Shown here: piece after piece, positions 34,905 through 45,699 of the stretch
Layout of the letters: each line of letters begins with the position of its first letter
How positions within the stretch are numbered: the first letter of the stretch is position 1
NCBI GenBank assembly: GCA_015680685.1
Contig: MNCI01005518.1
Location: 59,899 to 123,898, forward strand
Length of the DNA: 64,000 nucleotides
From: Gnetum montanum
Lineage: Eukaryota; Streptophyta; Gnetopsida; Gnetales; Gnetaceae
Direction: 5' to 3'
Notes under the pieces: model-generated
Seen by the model: the letters and a program-made list of their open reading frames with translations, nothing else
What the model was told of the DNA's origin: nothing
Databases searched by the model: none
Program-made: the position numbers and the translations under genes

Positions 34905-35575
34905 CCTATAGAGGAAAGTCTATTGATGTCAAGCTCTATAGAGGTATGATTGGTAGTTTACTCTACTTCAAGTGTTGGAATTTATGCCAGGTATTAGGCT
35001 AATCCCCAAGAATTATATTTAAAAGTTATTAAATGAATTTCTCATTACTTAAAAGCTACTACTGATTGGGGACTTGGGTATTCAAATGGCTTCTTACTTA
35101 ATCTTGCTAGGTATTGTGATGTAGATTGGGTAGGTTGTACATATGATCATTAGAGAACAAGTGAAAATTGCTTCTGTCTAGGAAAAAGTCTTATATCTTG
35201 TGAAACAGAGAAGCAAACTTCTACAACACTTTTTATGACAGAAGAAAAATACATTTTAGCTGGAAGTTGTTATGCACAAATTTTATGATGAAGAAAACTC
35301 TCAAGGATATAGGGATTTAATCAAATTTCACATCTATATTTTGTGACAATAATAGTGGTATCAACATGATAAAAAAATGTTGTTCAACATTCTTGTATAA
35401 AACACATTGAAATTATCATCATTTCATATGAGAACATACTTGACTTTGACATATAAAGATAGAATACATTGAGATAGATAGTCAACTTTTTGATGCTTTC
35501 ACCAAGCCTCTTGATGAATGATGACTAACTACCTTGTGTAAAGACATGGAGAGAGGACCTTATCCTATGAGGTAA
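34905..35575 (+). pseudogene. Copia RNase H (C1), right of the G2 insertion
   Basis: Begins GKSIDVKLYRGMIGSLLY (about 34915-34970), the start of the copia RNase H region, and continues in shifting frames with ILAGSCYAQI-like (35255), SIFCDNNSGINMIKK (about 35330-35375), TH.EI..HFI (35405) and ends EIDSQLFDAFTKPLDE (about 35475-35517). This is the SIRE/Tork-type terminus. The matching RT between the integrase (ends about 16290) and this domain is missing. Confidence 0.8.
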
Positions 35576-35785
35576 GCAATTTTTAAATTCTTTTAAAATA
35601 AAAAAAATGTACAAAAATATATAAATAAAAAATTCCATTAAAAATAAGATTTCCAACATATGTTTAGGGGGATTTTCCCAAGGAAAACTTCTTTTTGTGA
35701 ATGCCCATAAAAGGGGAGTAAGTTAATATTAATGTTTAATGTTTTGTTTTAGCTAATCAAATTTTCAAGTTTTGGACATTACTAG

Positions 35786-35795
35786 AAAGGGGAAG
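35786..35795 (+). other. Polypurine tract of C1
   Basis: AAAGGGGAAG directly before the 3' LTR start at 35798. Confidence 0.75.
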
Positions 35796-35797
35796 AT

Positions 35798-36779
35798 TGT
35801 TGACCTTTTGGTATGTCAAAACCTTAGAAAATGGAAAATATGGAAATGTGGTTATAATCTTGTAGGGCTAATAAAGAATAAGTTGACAAGATGATTAAGC
35901 AAGTGCTTCAAAATAAGAGCTAAGATAATGAAACAAGAGGTGAGCTGAAACAAGAGTTGAACTAGGATTACAAAATGAGAGATAGGATGAAAATGAATTC
36001 TACAAGCCAAATGAAGATGTTTCAAGGTCTACCAAGATGTCAAAATGTTAGAGAAATGGTTCAAAGTTTAAAGTTCACTTGAAAGCCAGATATCTCAGAT
36101 AGATAGCAAATGTTCAAATTGTTAATGCAACGTCCCAATTTTCTATGGAATGTTTCACTAGAATAGAAGTGAATTTTAGATAGATGTCCTAATTTTGAAT
36201 GGGACATTCTAATTAGTCATTTCCTAGCTATTTCAGGAATTTTGATGATTTTTTAGAATCTAAAAGGTTATAAAACAAAGTGGAATTCTTGGGAAAGAAT
36301 AGCACTATTCATCTTGGAATATCTATCATTAACTTCATTAAGTGCATTGGATTTGTTCCTCATTGTGTTCATCATTTGTGAATTGTTTTGGATTTTTCTA
36401 TGTATTGAGAACTTTATTACAAGAAATTTATAAAGTGAGTTACACTCTCTTCTTAATTCTTTCTCTCTTCTTGTAAGCCCTGCAGGGTTGATGTGCTTTT
36501 TGTGAGAAGGTATCTTCATTGAGCTTGTCAAGACCTTACTAGGTTGAGTGTGTTCATAGTGATGAAACACCATGGTGTAGAGCTCAAATATTATAAATGT
36601 TGTGGTGTCATTTGGACCACTTTTTAAAGGAATAAAGTTTAGAGGTATGCAAGGATTCTACCCTCTGACTATGGATGTGTACAATTTAGGGAACCATGTA
36701 AATCTATGTGCAATTTTGGTTGTCTTGGTTGTACAAATTAGGGAACTTATTCATCATCCTTCTAAGTTCTTGGTCAACA
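35798..36779 (+). repeat. 3' LTR of copia C1
   Basis: Starts TGTTGACC and ends GGTCAACA (perfect 8-bp inverted ends). Aligns with 13014-14018 along its length. Followed by TAAGG, which with TCAGG at 13009-13013 gives a one-mismatch target duplication. Confidence 0.9.
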
Positions 36780-37280
36780 TAAGGTGATACCTTGATGATG
36801 ATGTAGAGTGGAAACTGACAAACATCTCATCTTTAAGTTAGTCTTGATATTCTTATCAAAAAAGTTTAAGTTTGATCAATAATGAGAGACTTAAAGAAAG
36901 AAAGATATAGCTTTAGTTAAAGAAAGGATATCACTTAGGATCATGATTCTCTTAAGAGAATAACATAATGTAACATGATGTTTTTTAGAGGTTTCCACAA
37001 GATCATACAAGGATAAGTTGATGTCTTTAGAATGAACAATTATGGTCATTTGTTGTAAGACCTTATCGTCTTTAGACTAAGATGCTTGAGTAAGTGCTAT
37101 CATAATTGGCTATATAGGATTAGATGAATATGGGAGGCTACTTGAGAAAGTAATCTCTTATTATTATTCAAAGAAAATTTTCTTTGTGATCTAAGAAGAT
37201 TGCTTCTATACATTACTAGCCTTCTCAGTATATTTGGTTGATTGTGACTCATTGGCTTGCTGACTATAGGTAAGGATTTT
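36780..37280 (-). pseudogene. G1 gag-protease connector, N-terminal side of the protease
   Basis: Decayed minus-strand coding DNA. At the C1 border (36800-36780) the reading phase continues into the protease at 13013 across the whole copia element. Little else can be recognised. Confidence 0.45.
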
Positions 37281-39613
37281 TATATAAGATGAAGGAAAAT
37301 AATTAGTGAATATATGAGATACATCAAGTTGAAAGGTATATAGTGGTTTGGAATGGTTTGGAGTAGGATGGAAACTAGATGGATGTGTAGGTTGAATAGA
37401 AGTAGAAGTAGAAGAATTGGAATTAGTAGCATAAATGCGATAGGGAGGTGGAGAAGAATGACTTGGCTTTGATGGTATAGTAGCATAGTCAAACTAGGGA
37501 ATCAAATAAGGATTATAAGGCTTTAGCAATAACTACCTAGACTATTGGTCATTAGACCAATATATGACATAAATATTCTTAGGTGTAGACTTATGAGCCT
37601 TATATTCAGGTTTGAAAGCTGAAATTATGCCTTTAGCTCCCAAGGAATCCTAAAAATACTTCAAGATTTTGGTTATGTGAATGCATAGTGGATGGATTGC
37701 TCTCCATCACTATATTTCCCTTATCAAGGAGATCTTAGATGTCATCCTTCAAATTCTTGCAGTTATCTATGTCATGTTTAGTAGTCTCATGATAGTAGTA
37801 GTACTTTTAGTAATCATACCACCTAGACACATTAGGGTCACCTTCTTATTTTTGAGAAGGATTCATAGCTAGCAACTAAATTTGATAGTAGCATGCTCTT
37901 ACTTGATGAGAGACCTATTTCTTCTTAAGGTGGTCATCCCTAAGAAGATTTTTTTAAAAAAATAGAGAGTATCTCATAGGTATTTTAGTGCACTAATCTC
38001 TACTCCTTTCAGGCTTGCATTATTGAGTAGAAGAAGATGTAGCTAAGGGATCATTGTTTTATCTCTTAGAAAAACAAGAAACACTTGTAGAAGTTGATCA
38101 TTCCTTCATCTATTTAGCAATCTTGTTAGCCTTCTAATGGATTAACATGAATTTCTAGTTGTTGTGTTGAATAGCTTCTTCTTCAATGTGTTTGGTGGCT
38201 AAGAAAGCATTGTTCAAAGAGTGAGGCTTAGGATAAGCTATCTTTTTTTAAATTTAGTCAATCATTGTATCTTCAAAGATCTCTTTTAGGTAACATTTCT
38301 CCATATGATAGGGGTGGTTCATTGATGCCACTATTCCTTGAGAAATGAGTTTATCAATGGGCTCATTTAGAGCTTATTTAATGACAATGAAAGATATCAT
38401 GCTTGTACTTTGGAACACATTGAACTTGAAATGTTCAATGAAGGCTACCAAAATTTGCTACTCCATAGAGGTGATAAATCCATGTTCTAGGGACCTATAT
38501 CATTCCAAAGCTCTTCTAGAAAGAGATTTTAAAAATCATCTCAACATAATACGAGGGTAAGGATCTAGAAGCATGCACTCAGTTTTGAATATGACCACAT
38601 GATTCATGGGGTCACCTATTTCACCATTGTACTTTGTAAAAGTAGGTACCAAAACTCTCTTAGGCAAGATTGAAAAAGTAATTGCATAGCTTATAGAATC
38701 ACTTAAGATATAATTCAGGGAAATATTGGAATTTTCTTACATGCTTAGTTCCTTTGTCATTTTTTCTTCATTATTTTGAAGACAAAGCATCATGTCGTAA
38801 GTAGTGTTAGTAATTGTGGATTTGTTCTAGGGAAATTGATGATAGGTTGAGGTACAGTAGGATGTGGGGATGTTAAAGGAGGATGCATATGAGAAATAAG
38901 TCCAAAGGTTGTGGAATAGGTATATTCAAGAAGATTAGATTGGATGGGTATACTAGAAAAGAGATCAAGCTACTAGCTTAAGGAATGCTAAATGATTAAA
39001 GAGTAGGAGTAGAGAGTGGAAAAGGCTAGAAAGGAGGTATAGTAGATTGTGGTTGAGGAATAGAATGGATAGTTCCAAAAGGTGGAATAGAGGATTAGAG
39101 AATAGAGTGAGGATTGCTAAAATTATTGGGTGGGAATAGTTGGTATGGTGAAATAAAGCTTGTGGGAAAGCTAAGAGGTTTGGTAGTAAGTGAAACAAAT
39201 CTAGGTATAGCACTATGAGTAGATGAGATGTTAACAAGCTCTCCTATTAGTTGCTCTTCATCTTCATTTGTTAAGTGAATGTCAAATTTAGAGGCCACAC
39301 TTCATCTCCTTGCTCTAAGAGTGATATGAGGTCCAAGAGGTTGACATAAGATGTCTTTCATCTTAGCTTCTTGAATCTATAGATGCGTGTATTATTGCAT
39401 ATTCTCCTACTTCATCATAAACTCTACTATTTCCTTAGCCTCCTCATCATCCAATTTAATTAGATGGTCTAGATTAATAAGAAAGAATGGTAGATCATTA
39501 GTCCACTCATATTTTGCCCTGAGCTTGAACATTTTAGGTGCCAAAAGATATTCTAGCCCATATTTAGCATGGGGTATTTTGTAGTCCTTCAGACTTAATC
39601 CTCCTAAAATCAT
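37280..39613 (-). pseudogene. Ty3/gypsy gag (G1)
   Basis: Minus-strand gag in shifting frames. N-terminus near 39613 reads LKDYKIPHAKYGLEYL and, to 39410, INLDHLIKLDDEEAKEIVE. The central Retrotrans_gag domain is around 38650-38200 (PTFTKYNGEIGD-like then FKTECMLLDPYP). Further down come Lys/Arg-rich and Ser/Pro-rich parts (SHSSPPPYRIYA near 37450-37430). Two Leu-rich ORFs here (38965-39237, 37280-37492) are frame shadows and not membrane proteins. It lies upstream of the G1 protease in the element's direction and downstream of the G1 leader. Confidence 0.6.
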
Positions 39614-40018
39614 TAATTTCCACTTGGATCCATAAGCTTCTATATCTTGAAGAAACTTGAAGTAGATAATGAAACCATAGTTAAAGCTATGAAAGTGATT
39701 TCACAAGGTAATTACCAATGTGTTGATTTATCCCTACAAATAGGTTCATACTTGAAATAGAAGGTGAGAAGTTTCTATTTAATGAGAACATTCAAGTCAT
39801 AGATAATTAATATGATGTTAGTATTTTGATATAACATGTTAATAAAAGTTGATAGGAAAGTGAAGAAACTATGTTAGAGTTGTAGAGAATTGACATGATG
39901 GATCTATTTTGACGTAACACATTTGTAATACTTAGAGAAAGTATAGAAAATAACGGAAAGAGTATAAGGACATAAGCAAAGAGAAAATCCTAGAAACATG
40001 TTAATTATGTAAAGTTCA
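39614..40018 (-). other. G1 5' leader, left of element C
   Basis: Non-coding AT-rich DNA between gag and the insertion point of element C. The rest of the leader and the primer site should lie near 49488-49501 but could not be assigned. Confidence 0.4.
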
Positions 40019-41013
40019 TGGTGTAGGGGTGTGCATCTCAATAGATCTGAATAGGAACCAATCCACAACTTCGAAGCAGATCTAGCTTAGAAAATAATAA
40101 TAACACAATAAAATAGTAAAAACTTCCCTTATATTAAGATAATTCTCAAATTACATAGAAAAGAAATTAAAGATTAGGAGCCAAGCTCAACTCAAAACTC
40201 TCCCAAGGATTTTAGAGGCCAAACTTGTCCCCTTTCAACCCTTAATTAGTCACAATGGAGCCTTAGCGTAAGAAAAGACACTTATAAGAGATTATCCTAA
40301 CCTCTATTAAGCACTCTCCCTTTCCTTTAACTCAAATTACTTGCATAAGCTCTCTTTCTTCAAGAGCTCTCTCTCTTGCCCTCTATTGGGATGTTTTGTC
40401 TTCAGTGTTTGCACTTCGGCCCTTGGCACTACAATCCTTGGAACTGTAGCACCTAGTGCTTTGGCACTTACAATGGTGGGTTATATTAATATTTATAAGC
40501 AACCAAAATGTAAAAATCCTAGAAACCTTTCCTCAACTCAACTTGAGGTTCTTTAGATGTTTTCCAAGTCTTCTCACCTTCTCCTTGGATGTTTCCATCT
40601 TTCTTTGGATATTTCTTGAATTGGAATGGATGTTTTTGAAATTTTTTCCATGCATCTAGGTCATATCTAGCTTTTTTGGGACATTTACTATGAAATCCCT
40701 ACTTTTGGGAGAGATGTATACTATTTTTGGTAGATATCTACACTTTAGGGGAGATGTCTTTGAAGAGATGTCTCTAAGGAGACATCTATCCTATGTGTGC
40801 CAAACATAAAATTGCTTGTTTTGATGCTAGGAGCCTTTGGATACCTCCAAACAAGTCCCCATAGATCCTACAGCTCCTAAACTTATCAAAATGAACCAAA
40901 AACACTACAAACTATGCAAAAACATCCAAGAATTATCCTCAGCAAAACCAACACGAAAACACACATAGTATGTAGGGTAGAATAAGGAGATTACATGATG
41001 TGCCCCTACACCA
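40019..41013 (-). repeat. 3' LTR-like terminal repeat of element C
   Basis: In minus orientation it starts TGGTGTAGGGG at 41013 and ends CCCCTACACCA at 40019. It aligns with 48589-49487 over nearly all its length (for example CTCTCTTGCCCTCTATTGGGATG at 40370 against a close match at 48946). A minus-strand TATAAATA lies at about 40490-40497. A region of short GATGTC/GACATC repeats (40690-40800) is absent from the partner, explaining the 96-bp length difference. Confidence 0.85.
40490..40497 (-). promoter_or_regulatory. Candidate TATA box in element C LTR
   Basis: Minus strand reads TATAAATA in GCTTATAAATATTAATATAACC. The partner LTR has a decayed version near 49070. Function is inferred only. 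Confidence 0.4.
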
Positions 41014-41027
41014 TCTCTCCTACCCTT
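41014..41027 (-). other. Polypurine tract of element C
   Basis: Minus strand AAGGGTAGGAGAGA directly abuts the LTR start TGGTGTAGGGG, the place required for plus-strand priming in an LTR element. Confidence 0.6.
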
Positions 41028-41039
41028 AAAAATGTCATG

Positions 41040-42518
41040 CTTCATGATGTTTGACAAGTTTGAAGGCATCATTCCCCCATGACTTAAGGCCATCACAATA
41101 ATCATGACTTAATGCATTAAAAACATGAGAATAAATATCATTAGAGGTTTTGATTTTGAGCTTCCATTGCTCATGGGGGCTTGTCCTCATGCTCCATCAT
41201 GCTTCGTTCATATGATCATCTACTTGGAATGCTTCCCTTGGATCCCCATGATGACTAAAACCTGTAACAAATAAAGAATAAGACAAAGAAAAAGGATTAG
41301 ACTTTCTTAATCCAACATCTTTTCTTTGATTCTTTTTTCTCTTCTTTACCTTCTTTTTCTTGGTCTTTGAAAGACTACCACTTAGCTTCCTTTCATCATC
41401 ATCATGTATATTACCTTCATGCTGCACTTCCATTTTATAGCTAAGATAATTAAATCCATCATCAAAATTCACAAATTTACCATTTCTATAATCAATAGCA
41501 ACCATCTCCAAATTTTTGAAATCATATCATTATTAGTGTCCTCACTTACATCAATAATGACCTTCTCATAATGATTATCCCAATAGCCATCATCATCAAA
41601 AAATTTACCATTAGTAGTCTTCCTCTTACTAACAATGGCATCAAAATAATATTACTCTGAATCTCATCACAATCACTACAATGATCATGATGCTCATCAT
41701 TACCATTGAACAAACCACTACCAAAATGAATTGAAAAACTAGCATCCATCACACTAGCTTCAACATGAGAGACATTACTACCATCAATAAGGTAAAGCTC
41801 ATCCTTACTTACCTCTTCATGGCTTCTCCCATTCATCTTTGGTTCAACTTAATCTTCAACAAGTGGTTGTTTGATCTCCTCAAAGCTTGAAAGTTCACAA
41901 TTCCAAAATAGAAGTTCCTAGTTCCAATGGCTTCTCCTCTTTCAAGGAATTATCAACAAGCTATTCATCCCACTTTGGAAGTACCAAATCAAAAGGTAAA
42001 CTATCCTTCATAGTTTTAACATTAGTTTCAACAAAAACATTATTAAAGAAATTATTCTTCCACATACCTTGGCTAGAAGACTCATGCCATGAGGTAGTAT
42101 TAACTTGAATTAGAATCTCCTTTCCCTTGCCACAAGGTATAGAACAATTGCAAAAAGAATGAGTATCATACCTTCTAGTGCTATCCTTGATCCTCCTTGA
42201 AGAAGTTCCTTGATCTTCCTTTGGCTTTGATCCTTTACTTTCCATGACTTATGAGGTAGGAACTCTCCTTGATTAGTAGCACAACCATCTTGGACTTTGA
42301 ATATCTCTTGGTCCCCTTGATGAAGCTCTTGGTTCCCTCCCTTGAAACCCTTGAGTATTAAGCACCCCCTTTCTCCATAAGGGGTACTTAAGAATTCCTT
42401 TCTCATTGATTTCTACTTTACTAGACCTTTCATCTTCCTTTCCTTCTTGATGGCTAGAAGATATTGCATCAATTCTCCTAAAAATATTTTTCATTTTAGT
42501 CTTGAATTTCTCTGCCAC
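41040..42518 (-). pseudogene. Separate downstream ORF of element C, unknown function
   Basis: Minus-strand coding pieces after the internal promoter: start ATG at 42518 (MAEKFKTKMKNIFRRIDAI), a polar Lys/Glu/Arg/Ser-rich N-terminal part, a Cys-containing piece (SFCNCSIPCGKGKEI near 42140), FDLVLPKWDE (about 41990-41962), a second part with DGSNVSHVEASVMDASF (41780-41730) and a third with MVAIDYRNGKFVNFDDGFNYLS (41505-41440), then KKKKVKKRKK and DDHMNEA. Its place, behind its own TATA box and after the polymerase, is that of the caulimovirid inclusion-body/transactivator gene, but no sequence motif proves that; it may equally be an accessory retroelement ORF. Confidence 0.4.
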
Positions 42519-42722
42519 TCCTTGCCCAAATCACTTTTTTGCTCAAACACTCATGTCCTCAAGCTATAACAAACTCAAATCAAATATCAGAAAGCACACT
42601 CTTTATTGCATACCATGAAATAAGGAATACAATAAGAACCTAAGGGATGCTTTGAGAGAGGAAGGTTCTTCATCTCAAATATCTTAGCTTAGAATTACCT
42701 CTTAGGGTGCTTCAAGACTCTA

Positions 42723-42729
42723 ATTTATA
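42723..42729 (-). promoter_or_regulatory. Internal TATA box of element C
   Basis: Minus strand TATAAAT in CTTCTATAAATTAGAG, about 205 bp upstream of the ATG at 42518 and separated from the polymerase by non-coding DNA. It would drive a subgenomic RNA for the downstream ORF, as the second promoter does in caulimoviruses (inference). Confidence 0.45.
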
Positions 42730-42959
42730 GAAGAAGAAAAACCTTCTCAACCACATAAGGTGAATGGTAACTTACAAAGCACTACAGAAAAACCAAAGTG
42801 ATAAGCATAATAACACGGTATGTATAGGATAGCATCTTGGATAGTGGCTATAGTAATTGTACTATTGATGCATTATTACAATATTTAATTATTACAGTGA
42901 CAAACCACTTTAATTATTATGGTGATAGGGTGGACTATGGTCCTAGAGAGTCATCATTA

Positions 42960-43756
42960 GAATCCCCATCATTTGGATCTAACATTGATCATTCTCGATC
43001 ATGATTTTCTTGTGGTCTAGCAATGTAGTGAATCTTTTTACAACTACCATATCTTCAATAAGTTTGTAGATGAGCATCTAGATGGTACAACTTGAGAGAC
43101 AGTGGGACTATTTGGTGGAGTTGGTAGTGGGTCTGAATATCATGAGCATTAGCTACAAAGATATCCTGCTAGAATGTAGATCCCTAGGAGTTCATCCAGT
43201 CAGTTCTTCATGAGATGCAAGATGCTAAATAGTATTGAGGTATAGCATCTTGATTCATGAAATGTCATGCCCTAGATTGGGCATTACCATAGTATAGGAA
43301 ATCTTCTCTCTATTTAGTTAACCTATGAAACAAAAACCTTGGATATCCCAAAGGGATATACTTAGGAGAGTGGCAAAATTTAGCCCACCATGACCAAGAA
43401 GTAAGTGACATGGGTTACATAGTCAGATTGAGAGAAATTTTATATACATGGAATTCATTTGGCTAGTAATAAGGCCATAAAATAGTGGTTTCCTCATATA
43501 GGTTTTCAAATTCACAAAGATCAATTTCCATAAAGGTGTTAAGCTTAATTTTAGGTAATGTATTAGGATGATTGGCATGGGGTGTGTCAGTAATAAAAAT
43601 AGTTTGGGTTATATAATGGTATGGAGATATGGTTTGATTCATTGACATAAAATCATCCCATGAGGATTCATGAGACTTCCTATAAGCTACATGTTCTAAT
43701 ATGGGCATATAAACCTCCAGATATCGATAGGGTCTAAGTCTCCTGGTTGATCTCAT
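42960..43756 (-). pseudogene. Unknown region after the RNase H (element C)
   Basis: Minus-strand coding sequence in one open piece (43756-43463: ESSWDDFMSMNQTISPYHYI, KLNTFMEIDLCEFENLY) followed in the same or shifted frame by WAKFCHSPKYIPLGYPRFLF (about 43395-43340) and a weaker tail to 42960. It could be the C-terminal extension of the polymerase polyprotein. It has no integrase zinc region or DDE pattern. Confidence 0.4.
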
Positions 43757-43908
43757 GGTCTAGCCTTCACTTATTAATAAATCTATACAAAACACACGGA
43801 CAAACTTAAGCAGAGATTAGTGCTTAGAGAGATGAAACTCTCTAGTTAGGAAATTTGCTAAGCAATTAGCCTTACTATTAACAAACTGAGTTTCAAAATG
43901 AAAATTAG

Positions 43909-44175
43909 CTAAAAAAATGCCCAATGTATTAAATGCGTATGAGCTACTTTATTTAACTTCTTAGCACTAAGATACTTATTGATGTGATTAAGGTCACTTC
44001 TAATTATGAATTTCATCTCTTGGAGGAATAAACAAAAATTTTCTATTCCTTTCACAATGGCCATCGGCTCCTTGTGAGTGCTATGGTAGTTTAGTTGATT
44101 AGGTGCAAACTTACTTGAGGCATAGCGGCATATGTGAGTTACATCCTCTAGATCTTCCTTTAGATTAGCTTCCAA
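43909..44175 (-). pseudogene. Pararetrovirus-type RNase H (element C)
   Basis: Directly follows the RT in the same orientation. Readable: DVTHICRYASSKFAPNQLNYHSTHKEPMAIVKGI then NFCLFLQEMKFIIRSDLNHINKYL. The NYHS...E and F...IRSD spacing is that of the caulimovirid RNase H, which degrades the pregenomic RNA during reverse transcription. The open frame is 88 codons; the N-terminal part is lost in a broken stretch (44176-44315). Confidence 0.7.
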
Positions 44176-44315
44176 AAACTCATAGATGCATCAGTTTCAA
44201 GTATGAATTGTATTGATCTTGGAAAACATAGTTGTGGTAGGGATTTACAATGCTCTTTGATATTTTTTACCATGGTTGAGTGTTGTGAAGACCAGGTCTT
44301 TAGATTTTTGTTGAG

Positions 44316-45000
44316 TTATTCGTTTAGAATCTTCCTGTCTTTGGCAAGATCCTTGTAAAATCCTAAAACATAATTTACATAGCCTAAAGACCTTTGTAGT
44401 TGGACCTTGTCTTTAATTTCATTTGGAAAATTCTTGATTGATTCTAGAACATTATTTTGCAATGCAATCTTACCATTAGTAATCTCTGATCCTAAAAATT
44501 TTATACTGGGTTGAATGATAATCATTTTAGTTGGAGATAATACCAATCCATTCTTACATACTAAATCATAAAATATTTGTAAAGGTTCTACATGTTCTCT
44601 AAGAGTTTTTCTCATTATTAAAATGTCATCTATATACACCACAAGAAAATTATAACTATGGAAAATGTGATCCATGCATTTTTGAAATATACTTAGTGCC
44701 ATTTTTATACCAGATGGAAGTACTGTCCATTTGTATAATCCTCCTGGCACTATGAATGCCATCTTCCATTGATCCTCAGGATAAACCTGGATTTTCCAGA
44801 ACCCATATTTTAGTCGAACTTTGAATAGACGTGTGTATGGAGGAGTCTTTGAAATAAGTCATCCTTGTTGGGTATAGAATGTTGGATAGACTTAATGAGA
44901 TAATTTAGAGGTTTATAATTAATCACTAATTTTATTACCTCTTACCAGCTTAGCTTGTTTGTCTACGTAAAATGTTGCACATGCAAACATGTTGGCACTA
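44316..45000 (-). pseudogene. Pararetrovirus-type reverse transcriptase (element C)
   Basis: Main open piece 44762-44316 holds the palm: YKWTVLPSGIKMALSIFQKCM, then VVYIDDILIM with the catalytic YIDD (44636-44625), LVLSPTKM, IKFLGSEI and LQRSLGYVNYVLGFY. The upstream part (45000-44763) reads INYKPLN-like and YGFWKIQVYPEDQWKMAF; the motif A Asp of the family is not visible there (LKYGFW context). Closest in character to Caulimoviridae (FLG...I.L, QLQR.LGY.NY) rather than Ty3/gypsy. Inactive. Confidence 0.75.
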
Positions 45001-45217
45001 TGTTGGATTAGGACTTTATTTAGTAGTTTTTTGATCTCTTTAGCACATTCTTTTTGTAAATCAAGAGACATTCCAATATGATGTGCTTTTGTTTTAAGCT
45101 TTAACTTGTCCTACAAGTCAATATGAAACTAGTGTTCTTTCTTGTATCTAAAACATGTTGGATCATTAGAAGCTAATGTTAATAGTTTTATTTTTAGTCA
45201 TTATCAAGTTTCTCAAC

Positions 45218-45600
45218 CTAAATTATGATCCATTGGTTATTATGTATTTTTTGTTTTTCTTGAACGGGGAATCTACTAGTATAACTAGTTTTTCTATCAA
45301 ACCTTTCTAATTGGAAAGTAATATATGTAGAGTGGATAACATATGATTCTATCATACTCAAGTTATCCATCCCAATTAACAAATCATACAAAGGAAGATC
45401 AAAGCTATAGACAATTATATTAAATATCTTTCCTAATGGAGATAAGATTGGAATAAATACTTGTTTATCGATTGATCTCCTTTGGATGTTGAACATAACA
45501 AATGTTTTCTCTTTTTCATTCCATAAATGTAATGGAAGGATGTTGGATCTAGCTAGAGGGAGTTTAGCTCCACTGTCTATTAAAGTGTCTATGCGGTAGG
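45218..45600 (-). pseudogene. Pararetrovirus-type aspartic protease (element C)
   Basis: Active-site motif IDSGA at about 45580-45566 (minus strand), followed by LPLARSNILPLHLW, VFIPILSPLGKIFNIIVYSFDLPLYDLLIGMDNL, the flap and the second conserved loop of the viral retropepsin. It lies directly upstream of the RT in one polyprotein order. The DSG survives; the frame has a break between 45497 and 45560 and decays after 45218. Confidence 0.65.
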
Positions 45601-45699
45601 CTTTATAGGAAGGTATTTTTATCCTAACTATACAGATAGGTAACTTTTTACTAACTATCCTATTTTTTTTATCACTTGTATTGCCATAATGGACTTTGT

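Larger units (their letters stand above)
13014..36779 (+). mobile_element. C1: Ty1/copia (SIRE-like) retrotransposon, split by gypsy G2
   Basis: Bounded by two LTRs of 1005 and 982 bp. The right LTR has perfect 8-bp inverted ends TGTTGACC/GGTCAACA; the left has TGTTAACC/GGTTAATG. A tRNA-iMet primer site follows the left LTR and a purine tract precedes the right one. Flanking 5-mers TCAGG (13009-13013) and TAAGG (36780-36784) fit a target duplication with one later change. Internal genes: gag, protease, integrase (14077-16290) and RNase H (34905-35570). RT is missing at the point where G2 lies. Dead. Confidence 0.85.

Noticed and set aside
38965-39237. Leu-rich minus-strand ORF resembling a membrane protein (also 37280-37492)
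   Set aside because: Out-of-frame readings of the G1 gag; the composition comes from the AT-rich sequence.
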